A stretch of 64,000 nt of DNA from CAVYUC01 sp963783085 (GTDB lineage: Bacteria > Bacteroidota > Bacteroidia > Bacteroidales > Prolixibacteraceae). The notes beneath the pieces are model-generated. The model was not told the origin of the DNA, made no database searches, and saw nothing but the letters and a program-made list of their open reading frames with translations. Positions 26,800-34,501 of this stretch are shown here, in pieces. A program made the translations under genes and the position numbers. The stretch covers positions 124,001 through 188,000 of the forward strand of contig CAWAMJ010000020.1 in NCBI GenBank assembly GCA_963783085.1, read 5' to 3'. Numbering within the stretch: position 1 is the first letter of the stretch; the number at the start of each line of letters is the position of its first letter.

Positions 26800-27022
26800 T
26801 TAATTACGTTAAGTTTTATGAATCTGGCATAAAGATAAAGTTTCCATTTATTAAGTGCAGGAAATTCAAAATTTTTCCTTTTGGATCGGGATTGCCATTT
26901 CTAAAATGTTCTGGTTAGAAATAATTGGATTTTGTAAAAAATTCCGTTCAGTTAAAAAGGAAATCAAAAACCCTAAGCATTTAACTCCCTTCGAATTTGC
27001 CTGGAATGATTAGCATGTAAAT

Positions 27023-27052
27023 TTTGATTTTAGAAAAAGCATCTTAACTTTA
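27023..27052 (+). promoter_or_regulatory. Candidate promoter of the CRISPR-Cas operon
   Basis: TTTG at 27023-27026, an 18-base spacer, then TAACTTTA at 27045-27052, close to the Bacteroidota consensus (TTTG, 17-21 bases, TAnnTTTG; seven of eight matches at the second element). Transcription would start near 27059, about 30 bases before the cas6 ATG. The rest of the 26800-27088 gap shows no gene or strong hairpin. Confidence 0.5.
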
Positions 27053-27088
27053 ACCACGAAAAAAACAATCAACCACATTCTAAAAACC

Positions 27089-27766
27089 ATGAACTATTCC
27101 AAAGAAATCAGGTTGTTACTGGTGACTTTCGATTTTGAATTAAGATTTAATGAAATTAGCCGGTTCAGGGGCGCTGTCATTAAAACAACCGGATATCATA
27201 ACGATTTGTTCCACAATCACAATGGCTCCGAAACCATATATCGGTATCCGTTAATCCAGTATAAACTTTTGAATAAAAAAGCAGCTTTGCTTTGCATGGA
27301 TCAAGGCATCGAGGGAGTTCAGGATTTTTTTTCCGCTACCGACTGGAAACTGGAAATCGGCAATTCAAAAAAAGAGGTAAAAGTGGAGCAGCTTAAAGTG
27401 CACCAGCACCGGGTTGGTGTTTGGGAAAAACAATTCAATTACCGGTTAACGAACTGGCTTCCATTCAATCAGACCAACTATAAAAAATACCATTCGCTTA
27501 CCGGATTAGCCGAAAAAATACAGTTGCTCGAACGTATTTTAACCGGCCACATCCTGAGTTTTCTGGAAGGAACAGGCTATTCTGCAAAAAACCAAATCGA
27601 AGTGAAAATCAAAGATATTCATGCCGAACGGGTAATGAAGTACAAAAACCAGGAGATGCAGGCATTTTCAATCACTTTTAACGCCAATGTTTCTCTGCCA
27701 AATTTTATAGGATTAGGTAAAGGCAGCAGTGTCGGGTTTGGGGTGGTGAAAGAAGAAAAACAATAA
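27089..27766 (+). CDS. cas6: CRISPR endoribonuclease Cas6
   Basis: A 225-residue Cas6-family protein. The sequence has the central ETIYRYPLIQYKLL block typical of Bacteroidota Cas6 and ends with the glycine-rich loop GLGKGSSVGFGVV that marks RAMP-fold proteins. Cas6 cleaves the CRISPR precursor RNA inside each repeat, leaving the 8-base 5' tag (here ATTGAGAC from the repeat end). A catalytic His is not certain; candidates are in the N-terminal half (GYHNDLFHNHNG). It is the first gene of the island, 20 bases before cas10, and sits ~17 kb from the array it serves. Confidence 0.85.
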   Translation: MNYSKEIRLLLVTFDFELRFNEISRFRGAVIKTTGYHNDLFHNHNGSETIYRYPLIQYKLLNKKAALLCMDQGIEGVQDFFSATDWKLEIGNSKKEVKVEQLKVHQHRVGVWEKQFNYRLTNWLPFNQTNYKKYHSLTGLAEKIQLLERILTGHILSFLEGTGYSAKNQIEVKIKDIHAERVMKYKNQEMQAFSITFNANVSLPNFIGLGKGSSVGFGVVKEEKQ

Positions 27767-27785
27767 AATTAAAACAATAAGACCG

Positions 27786-29324
27786 ATGACTCAAACCAAA
27801 TTTTTGTATGGAGCAGCGGTGCAAGGCATCCAAAGCTTCATTTTTCAAACCAACGCCCTGCGCGAAATTGCAGGCGCCAGCGAACTGGTGGAACAAATTT
27901 GTACAGACCTGTTCATAAAGAGTGTGGGCAGATTTTCGGAAGAAAATGCCATTATTAATGCTGCCGGTAACATCAAATATGTTTTCGACGACGAGGAGCA
28001 ATGCAAAGAACTGGTACGCCTGTTTCCGAAAACCGTAATGGAATTTGCTCCCGGAATTACCATCAGCCAGGCAGTTGTAAAAGTTGATGGGGAAATTCAA
28101 AAGAAACACCTCGACGAACTGGAACGCAGGTTACGAGTCCAGCGCAACCGACCCATGCGACCGTTCGATGTGGGATTAATGGCGATGAACCGCTCGCGAA
28201 AAACCGGGCTGCCAGCGGTTGGAGAAGAATCAATAAAAGGAGAAAACACGATAGTTGACAGTGGCACCAGAGCTAAAGTAAAAACAAAAAGCCGTCGTTT
28301 ACTTAATTCGTTGTTGGAAGATGTTGATGATTCCCAGATTCCCTGGAACATGGAAGATATTCCGAAAACGCTTTCTGTAAATTACAGTTGGCTGGCTGTT
28401 GTTCATGCCGATGGGAATAACATGGGAATTGCCTTGCAAAAACTTGCTGATGTGACAAAAGACAAGGAAGGAAACGATTTTATTAAGGTTTTTAGGAAAT
28501 TTTCATTAAATCTGGACAAAGCGACACAGGAAGCTGCCCGCAAAGCGTATAATGAAGTTTATAAACCTGAAACAAACAAAAAAATTCCTTTTCGACCCAT
28601 TGTAATTGGTGGTGATGATTTAACTATCGTTTGCCGGGGTGATTTGGCACTTGAATTTTCAAAATACTTCCTCGAAAATTTCAAAAGGGAAACCAAAGAA
28701 CGCTTCAGTAAATTGCCGGTAAAAATTGATTTTCTAAAAGAAGGGCTTACTGCCTGTGCAGGAATTGCCTATATTAAAGAAAGCTATCCGTTTCATTATG
28801 GCTACAAACTCGCTGAAACTCTTTGTGGTGAAGCCAAAAGAGTGGCGAAAAATGGTTTGAGAAAAGACGATGTTACTCCCTCATGCCTGATGTTCCACAA
28901 GGTGCAGGATAGCTTTGTGGAAGAATTTAAGGAAATTAGGGAAAGGGAATTGTGTGCCGGCAAAGGCCAAAAAACAATCCGCTTCGATTTTGGCCCTTAT
29001 TACCTGGAATCCACACAAAGAAAACCAACTGTTGAGCACCTTGAGAGTTGCGTTTCTCAATTAAAAGGTAAAGAAGGAAATGCCATTAAATCGCATCTGC
29101 GCCAATGGCTTACCGATTTACACTACGAGCCTGCACTTGCTGAACAAAAGAAACTCAGGGTGATATCCATGAATGAAGACAAACTAAAATCACTGGGGTT
29201 TAAAAAATCAGGTGACTGGACTGAACAAAGGGAGATTGACGATAAAGGTGAAAAGAAAACATTAGAATTCACCCCAATTTTCGACTGGCTTACCATTCAC
29301 TCAATCAACAAAGGAGGAGCTTAA
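27786..29324 (+). CDS. cas10: Cas10, type III large subunit without HD domain
   Basis: A 512-residue Cas10. N-terminal motif GAAVQGIQSFIFQTNALREI then GASELVEQI match Cas10/Cmr2 openings. The first palm domain has VVHADGNNMGIALQK (~residue 209) and the GGDD cyclase motif is intact (residues 275-278, PIVIGGDDLTIV); LTACAGIAYIKESYPFHYGY follows. No HD nuclease domain precedes it, so single-strand DNA cleavage is not expected, whereas cyclic oligoadenylate synthesis should work. This agrees with two CARF effectors downstream. Short for Cas10 (often 700-900), as in III-D-like systems. The stop is followed 2 bases later by the next RAMP gene. Confidence 0.93.
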   Translation: MTQTKFLYGAAVQGIQSFIFQTNALREIAGASELVEQICTDLFIKSVGRFSEENAIINAAGNIKYVFDDEEQCKELVRLFPKTVMEFAPGITISQAVVKVDGEIQKKHLDELERRLRVQRNRPMRPFDVGLMAMNRSRKTGLPAVGEESIKGENTIVDSGTRAKVKTKSRRLLNSLLEDVDDSQIPWNMEDIPKTLSVNYSWLAVVHADGNNMGIALQKLADVTKDKEGNDFIKVFRKFSLNLDKATQEAARKAYNEVYKPETNKKIPFRPIVIGGDDLTIVCRGDLALEFSKYFLENFKRETKERFSKLPVKIDFLKEGLTACAGIAYIKESYPFHYGYKLAETLCGEAKRVAKNGLRKDDVTPSCLMFHKVQDSFVEEFKEIRERELCAGKGQKTIRFDFGPYYLESTQRKPTVEHLESCVSQLKGKEGNAIKSHLRQWLTDLHYEPALAEQKKLRVISMNEDKLKSLGFKKSGDWTEQREIDDKGEKKTLEFTPIFDWLTIHSINKGGA

Positions 29325-29325
29325 T

Positions 29326-29955
29326 ATGAAAGAAATTATTTACAAAATTATTTTTCACTCCGAATGGCACTGCGGTTCGGGGTTAACCTCGGGCAGCGAT
29401 CTCGATGCCCTTGTGGTAAAAGATGCCGACGGATTTCCGTTTGTGCCGGGAAAAACGTTGAAAGGCCTTTTGCAGGAAGCTGCTATGGAACTTTTTGGAG
29501 AAAGCTTTGAAAAGGAATATCTAAAACTTCAAACTGGAAAATCTGATGAAAATAGTTTGGAACATTTTATCCCCAAAGTATTCGGTTATTTCGATGAGAA
29601 AGAAATATCAGAGTCAAGGCTTCATGTGAAAGGTGTTGCTTTTTTCAGCAATGCATCATTGAGTTCAGAATTGCGAAAAAAAACAAAAGAATATGGATTA
29701 AAAGAGTTTTTCTACCGCGATATTGCCTCAACCGCCATTGGTGAAAATGGCATTGCAAAAGAACATTCGCTGCGACGAATGCAAACTGTTATTCCATGCG
29801 AATTAATTGGGACGATTTACAATGTGAATAAAGAATACCAAGATGATCTTAAAAAATGCCTCAAATTTATTAAACGTTTGGGACAAAACCGTAACCGCGG
29901 ACTGGGACGCTGCACATTCGAATTTGTTGAACCTAAAGAGGAGGCCAAAGCATGA
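29326..29955 (+). CDS. Cas7-like RAMP protein (Csm3-type)
   Basis: A 209-residue RAMP. It shows the standard opening FHSEWHCGSGLTSGSDLDALVVKDADGFPFVPGKTLKG (read in parts: a Gly-Ser-rich first loop, then the substrate-RNA cleavage Asp region, then PGKTLKGLLQEA) and the C-terminal glycine loop LGQNRNRGLGRCTFE. The Asp in SGSDLDALVV is where Csm3/Cmr4 proteins cut target RNA every 6 bases (family knowledge). A good ribosome site AAGGAGG precedes the ATG. It overlaps the Csx10-like gene by 4 bases (ATGA). Confidence 0.88.
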   Translation: MKEIIYKIIFHSEWHCGSGLTSGSDLDALVVKDADGFPFVPGKTLKGLLQEAAMELFGESFEKEYLKLQTGKSDENSLEHFIPKVFGYFDEKEISESRLHVKGVAFFSNASLSSELRKKTKEYGLKEFFYRDIASTAIGENGIAKEHSLRRMQTVIPCELIGTIYNVNKEYQDDLKKCLKFIKRLGQNRNRGLGRCTFEFVEPKEEAKA

Positions 29956-31520
29956 AAACACTGCAATTTAAAGTAACGCTGCTTTCAGATGTCATTATTA
30001 ACCAGCGGGCAGCCACTGAAGGAAACCAAAGCACCCTCGACTTTATTCCCGGAAGCGCCTTTTTAGGCGTGGCAGCCGGGAAAATTTATCAAGACGAATC
30101 AGATGAATCGTTTATGTTGTTTCATTCAGGCAAAGTACGTTTTGGCGATGCCCATCCTTTTGTTGACAAAAAACGGGCTTTGAAAGTTCCTGCTGCATGG
30201 TACAAGAAGAAAGATGATAAAAGTGACACAGAACTTTTTGTTCACCATGGGATACCAAAAGAAGGATTGAAAGATGAAAATGATAATCCGGTTCAGCTAA
30301 AACAATACCGCGAAGATTTCATAATTTCTAAGGGCGAAAACATGGTTTCGAAGGTCGAAATCCAAAAACACTTTGCCATTAAATCGGCTTACAACAGCGA
30401 AAAACGCCGTAGCGAAGATGCCAAAATGTACGGTTACCAGTCGTTGCAGGCCGGTTCGGAGTGGTGTTTTGAAGTGATTATTGATGAAGATGCAAGCTCT
30501 GAATTGGAAGAAAAATTGATTCAGGCTCTTGAAGGCAAAAAACAGATTGGCCGTTCATCCACAGCGCAATATGGATTGGTAAAGATTGAAAAGATTGGGG
30601 AGATTGAGGGGAAGATTAAGGGGTTTGGTTTTTCAAAATGGGAGAGTCCCAAAACCCGCGATGTAAAACAAAACGAAGTGTTTGTTTATGCCGAAAGCCG
30701 CCTGATCTTTTTCGACAAATACGGGCAACCAACATTTTCACCCGAGGCAAATCAGTTGGGATTTGAAAATGGAGATGTTTGTTGGGACTTGAGCCAAATC
30801 CGTACTTTCCAATACGCTCCTTACAACAACAAACGCCAAACCCGCGATGCCGACCGCATGGGAATTGAAAAAGGCAGTGTGTTCTGCATAAAAGGAACAA
30901 CATCATCCGAAACTGAAAAATGGGTGGGCAGTTACCAGAACGAAGGTTTTGGCAAGGTGTTGATTAACCCGGCGTTTTTGGAGTTTACAGGTGATTTAGG
31001 TAAAGCGAAGTTTGAAATTAAAACAAAACAGAAAGAACAAGAACCGGCATACACAGTTCCAAATCCTGATTTAGAATTCGGAAACCAGGTAGATTCCAGA
31101 GTCTGGAAATATCTCATAAAACAATCGAATGAAACGAAATCAAAATCTGATATTCTTTCAGAAGTTAATAGTTTTGTTGGTAGTTCATTTGGAAAATCAT
31201 TTGAGGGAAAAGATAAGTATGCCTCACAATGGGGAACTATCCGATCAATGGCAACTCAACTAAAAACCAAAAACTTCAATTTAACTGCTCAGGCTCAAAA
31301 AGAAATCTTATTAAAAAAACTTTTCGAGGAAATTGATGACCCTAAAACGAAACAAAAAGTTAGTGTAGGTTACCTGAAACATGGTGTTGCAAAAGAAAAG
31401 TGGGAGGGTTACAAAGTAGATAAATTGGAGAAGTTTATCGGGGATTTAAAACCAGAGTTAACAATTGAAACCGTAATTAACCTGGCCGCCGAAATGGCCA
31501 AAAAATGCAGGAGGGACTAA
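29952..31520 (+). CDS. csx10: Csx10-like RAMP protein (subtype III-D signature)
   Basis: A 522-residue RAMP. First domain: LLSDVIINQRAATEG, then LDFIPGSAFLGVAAGKIY; a glycine loop region IGRSSTAQYGLVKIEKI (~res 200) as in Csx10/Cas5-type proteins, and a second fold with KGTTSSETEKWVGSYQNEGFGKVLINP. The last ~140 residues are helical with ASQWGTIRSMATQ, unlike a RAMP fold, and could act as a built-in small subunit (inference). Cas5-like proteins cap the crRNA 5' tag. It overlaps both neighbours, so translation is coupled. Confidence 0.8.
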   Translation: MKTLQFKVTLLSDVIINQRAATEGNQSTLDFIPGSAFLGVAAGKIYQDESDESFMLFHSGKVRFGDAHPFVDKKRALKVPAAWYKKKDDKSDTELFVHHGIPKEGLKDENDNPVQLKQYREDFIISKGENMVSKVEIQKHFAIKSAYNSEKRRSEDAKMYGYQSLQAGSEWCFEVIIDEDASSELEEKLIQALEGKKQIGRSSTAQYGLVKIEKIGEIEGKIKGFGFSKWESPKTRDVKQNEVFVYAESRLIFFDKYGQPTFSPEANQLGFENGDVCWDLSQIRTFQYAPYNNKRQTRDADRMGIEKGSVFCIKGTTSSETEKWVGSYQNEGFGKVLINPAFLEFTGDLGKAKFEIKTKQKEQEPAYTVPNPDLEFGNQVDSRVWKYLIKQSNETKSKSDILSEVNSFVGSSFGKSFEGKDKYASQWGTIRSMATQLKTKNFNLTAQAQKEILLKKLFEEIDDPKTKQKVSVGYLKHGVAKEKWEGYKVDKLEKFIGDLKPELTIETVINLAAEMAKKCRRD

Positions 31521-31522
31521 TC

Positions 31523-33032
31523 ATGGATAAGACAATAAAATACACTCACCGTTATTTGGCCCGCTTTGTAATTGAGGCCGAAACACCGCTGGCTGTCGGC
31601 AGCGGCGAACGCGATGTAATGACCGACCGGCTGGTGGCCACCGATGTAAATGGGTTGCCATACATCCCAGGAACTGCATTGGCGGGGGTTTTACGAAATG
31701 CCTTTTCCGCAACTGTTTACAAAGAAACCTTAATAAACCTGTTTGGTTATGCTGAACAAGATGTTAAAGAAGAAAACAAGGGCAAAAAGGAACAGGAAAA
31801 AGATAAAGGAAAAGGTTCCCGCCTGATTCATTCATCAGCTCAAATGGTTGGGCACGATGGAAGAGTGATTGATGGACTGCAACCCGTTGATTTTTCAGAT
31901 GAGTTTTATGCCAACTTTCAAAACCTGCCCATCCGCCAGCACGTGCGCATTTCGCATAAAGGTGCAGCCGAACAGCACGGTAAATTCGATGAGCAGGTGG
32001 TATACAAAGGCGCCCGATTCTGCTTCGAAATGGAACTGGTGGGAAACAAAGACGATGAAAATGACTGGGCCCAACTTCTCGATGAGTTTAATAATCCTGC
32101 CTTTCGTATCGGCGGCGGCACACGCAAAGGGTTTGGCGCCATAAAAGTGAAAAACGTGAAAAACGATGTTCTCAAATTAACAGATGAAAAGGATTTAAAC
32201 CGGTACCTTGAAAAGACCTCTAACTTAAACGATAATTTTTGGGACAACATCCAATCCCCCCAATCTCATCAATCCCCCCAATCTGCCAAATGGATTAAAT
32301 ACAAACTTGAACTCACCCCCGACGACTTTTTCCTCTTTGGTTCAGGCTTTGGCAGCGAAGATGGCAGCGCCGATATGAGTTATGTTACCGAAAAAGTGAT
32401 TGACTACGGCGAAGGAAAGTTTACCGAAGAAAAAGTACTCATTCCGGCAACTTCGGTAAAAGGGGCGCTGGCGCACCGGACGGCTTTTCATTTTAACAGA
32501 ATTTGTGGTGTTTTGCTGAAAATTTGAAAGAAAAAGGTTCAATAAACGAACTATGCCAGAAAGGATATTCGATTTCAGGAATCAACCGGGAGATGTATTT
32601 GATAGCAATAAATATGAAGATCGTTTAAAACTGGTTACCACTTATAATCCGGCAGTACGAAATCTTTTCGGCTTTGCACTTGATGACAAAGAAAACGGCT
32701 CTCAACGCGGAAATGTTATATTTTCTGACGTTTATTCGGGAAAAGACTTCAACAAAAAATTGCTCAACCACGTGGCCATCGACCGGTTTACCGGCGGGGC
32801 AATGGATGGCGCGCTGTTCAGCGAAGAGGTTACTGCAACAAAAGAGCAGTTCGTCCTAAATGTTATTGTAAAAGAAATTGTTAACACCGATTATCTGAAA
32901 GCTTTTGAATATGCCCTTAAAGACCTTTGCGCCGGCATGTTGCCACTTGGTGGCGGCACCATGCGTGGGCACGGGTGTTTTAATGGGGAATTATTTAAAA
33001 ATGGAAAAGAATATGAACCAGAGTGTAAGTAA
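31523..33032 (+). pseudogene. Double-Cas7 RAMP protein, reading frame broken in the second domain
   Basis: Starts at 31523 after AGGAGG. First Cas7 domain: EAETPLAVGSGERDVMTDRL, PYIPGTALAGVLRNAF, then RIGGGTRKGFGAIKV. A linker (residues ~225-260) with a repeated Gln/Ser-Pro tract leads to the second domain (DDFFLFGSGFGSEDGSADMS, IPATSVKGALAHRTAFHFN), where the frame stops at 32527. The rest of the domain is in another frame (from ~32553): NPAVRNLFGFALDDKENGSQ, HVAIDRFTGGAMDGALFSEE, LGGGTMRGHGCF. Inspection of the three frames suggests one lost base in the T-run near 32513 and a second shift before ~32610. Either an inactivated gene or sequence errors. Double-Cas7 proteins form part of the III-D backbone. 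Confidence 0.82.
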
Positions 33033-34056
33033 CCACGGCTTTTACAACGAGATTAAAACGCTGATTGAGCAGTCTCGTTCACACACCTACCAGGCAGTAA
33101 ACTTTACCATGGTGCAAACCTACTGGCAAATCGGCAAACGTATTGTGGAAGAAGAGCAGGCTGGCAACTCCCGTGCCGGATACGGCGAATCACTTATTGA
33201 TATGCTTTCGGAAAAGTTGACCACCGATTTTGGTAAAGGATTTTCGAGACGTAACGTGTTTTACATGAGGAGCTTATATATAGCTTTTCCAATTGTGCAC
33301 GCACTGCGTGCACAATTGAGCTGGACCCATTACAGACTGATTCTTCAGGTTGAAAATCAGGACGAACGCGAGTATTATTTGAATGAAGCCGCCAACGAAC
33401 ATTGGAGTACGCGGCAATTGGAACGGCAAATCCAAACCAACTATTATCAACGGGTATTATCAATTAAAGACGAAGTTGAAACACCGGAAAAACAGAAACC
33501 AGAATCGTTTAATCCGGCCGATTTTATAAAAGACCCTTACATTCTGGAGTTTCTCGATTTAAAACCTTACGCTCCTTATCTCGAGAAGGAACTCGAACAG
33601 GCTATTTTGAACAGGTTGCAGGACTTCCTGCTTAAATTAGGTAAAGGGTTTTGTTTTGTGGCCCGGCAAAAACACATTGCCACCGAACAAAACCGTCATT
33701 ACCACATCGACCTGGTTTTTTACAACTACCTGCTCCGCTGCTTTGTGCTGGTTGATTTGAAAATTGGTACGCTAACAGCCGAAGATGTGGGGAAAATGGA
33801 TATGTACGTGCGCATGTACGAAGACAAGTTTAAACCTGCCGACAACAACCCAACCCTCGGAATCATCCTTTGCTCGCAAAGCGACGAAACCGTAGTGAAA
33901 TATTCGCTGCTCAACGACCGCAAACAACTTTTTGCCTCGCAATACCGGCTGGTTGTCCCTTCCGAAAAAGCATTGGCAAAAGTGGTCGACGACGAAATTC
34001 AACACTTAAAAAACGAAAACATTTTACAGGAAAAACTTATGCATTATGGAAAATAA
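33001..34056 (+). CDS. DUF1016 (YhcG-type) PD-(D/E)xK nuclease inside the cas operon
   Basis: A 351-residue protein. The N-terminal helical DUF1016 domain is clear: VNFTMVQTYWQIGKRIVEEE, GFSRRNVFYMRSLYIAF, LSWTHYRLILQVENQDERE and STRQLERQIQTNYYQR. The C-terminal YhcG nuclease domain has D237 in HYHIDLVFYN and VD252LK254 in FVLVDLKIGTLTAEDVGKMD, the PD-(D/E)xK metal site. The start (33001 or 33013) overlaps the end of the RAMP by 20-32 bases. Such nucleases usually stand alone or in restriction and defence islands; finding one between two type III complex genes is uncommon. It may be an imported defence gene or an extra effector (inference). Confidence 0.9.
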   Translation: MEKNMNQSVSNHGFYNEIKTLIEQSRSHTYQAVNFTMVQTYWQIGKRIVEEEQAGNSRAGYGESLIDMLSEKLTTDFGKGFSRRNVFYMRSLYIAFPIVHALRAQLSWTHYRLILQVENQDEREYYLNEAANEHWSTRQLERQIQTNYYQRVLSIKDEVETPEKQKPESFNPADFIKDPYILEFLDLKPYAPYLEKELEQAILNRLQDFLLKLGKGFCFVARQKHIATEQNRHYHIDLVFYNYLLRCFVLVDLKIGTLTAEDVGKMDMYVRMYEDKFKPADNNPTLGIILCSQSDETVVKYSLLNDRKQLFASQYRLVVPSEKALAKVVDDEIQHLKNENILQEKLMHYGK

Positions 34057-34498
34057 CAAAATCAAACTAACCGAAATTGACCCGTCTCAAAACTACGAAG
34101 GGTACCTGTGGTGGAGCGATGCCGCCAGTCCAAAAGTGTACCAAAAACAGCAACTTCCAAAATGGCCCGAAGAAAAAAGCAATCCCTTTATCATCGAAGG
34201 GCAACTCTACGATGATAATAATAAAAAGTCTTATTCTATTCGCTTTGTCGATGGCGATTACCAGATTAGCTGCTTTGATCTGAAACAACTCGAAGGATTA
34301 GAGTTTATTACGAAAGACTATCTGAGTAACCGGATTGACGGAGTAGGTAAACTCTGGTTCAAAGAGTTTTGGCGGCCTGTTAAGGATAAACTTTGCGGAA
34401 GCAAAATACGTCAGGAAAAAGATAAAGATTTTGAAGGCATGGAAGTATTGCAACCTGCCGAAACTGTTTTTGTTGGATTTAATTTTAAGGAGGACTAA
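34046..34498 (+). CDS. Type III-associated small protein, TIGR04423-like
   Basis: A 150-residue protein (NYEGYLWWSDAASPKVYQKQ, NPFIIEGQLYD, YSIRFVDGDYQISCFDL, LWFKEFWRPVKDKLC) matching my recollection of the TIGR04423 family, found only beside type III CRISPR genes in Bacteroidota. Function is unknown. Its place between two RAMP genes is where III-D systems have Csx19, so it may fill that role (inference). Its start overlaps the DUF1016 stop by 11 bases, and its stop is followed 3 bases later by the large RAMP gene preceded by AGGAGG. Confidence 0.75.
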   Translation: MENNKIKLTEIDPSQNYEGYLWWSDAASPKVYQKQQLPKWPEEKSNPFIIEGQLYDDNNKKSYSIRFVDGDYQISCFDLKQLEGLEFITKDYLSNRIDGVGKLWFKEFWRPVKDKLCGSKIRQEKDKDFEGMEVLQPAETVFVGFNFKED

Positions 34499-34501
34499 AC
34501 C

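Noticed and set aside
27786..29324. HD nuclease domain in Cas10
   Set aside because: The N-terminus begins directly with the Cas10 FLYGAAVQGIQSF motif and no HD pair is present before the palm domain.
32905..33001. A longer start for the DUF1016 nuclease at 32905
   Set aside because: The extra residues come from the overlapping RAMP coding region; homologues begin near the ATG at 33001 or 33013.
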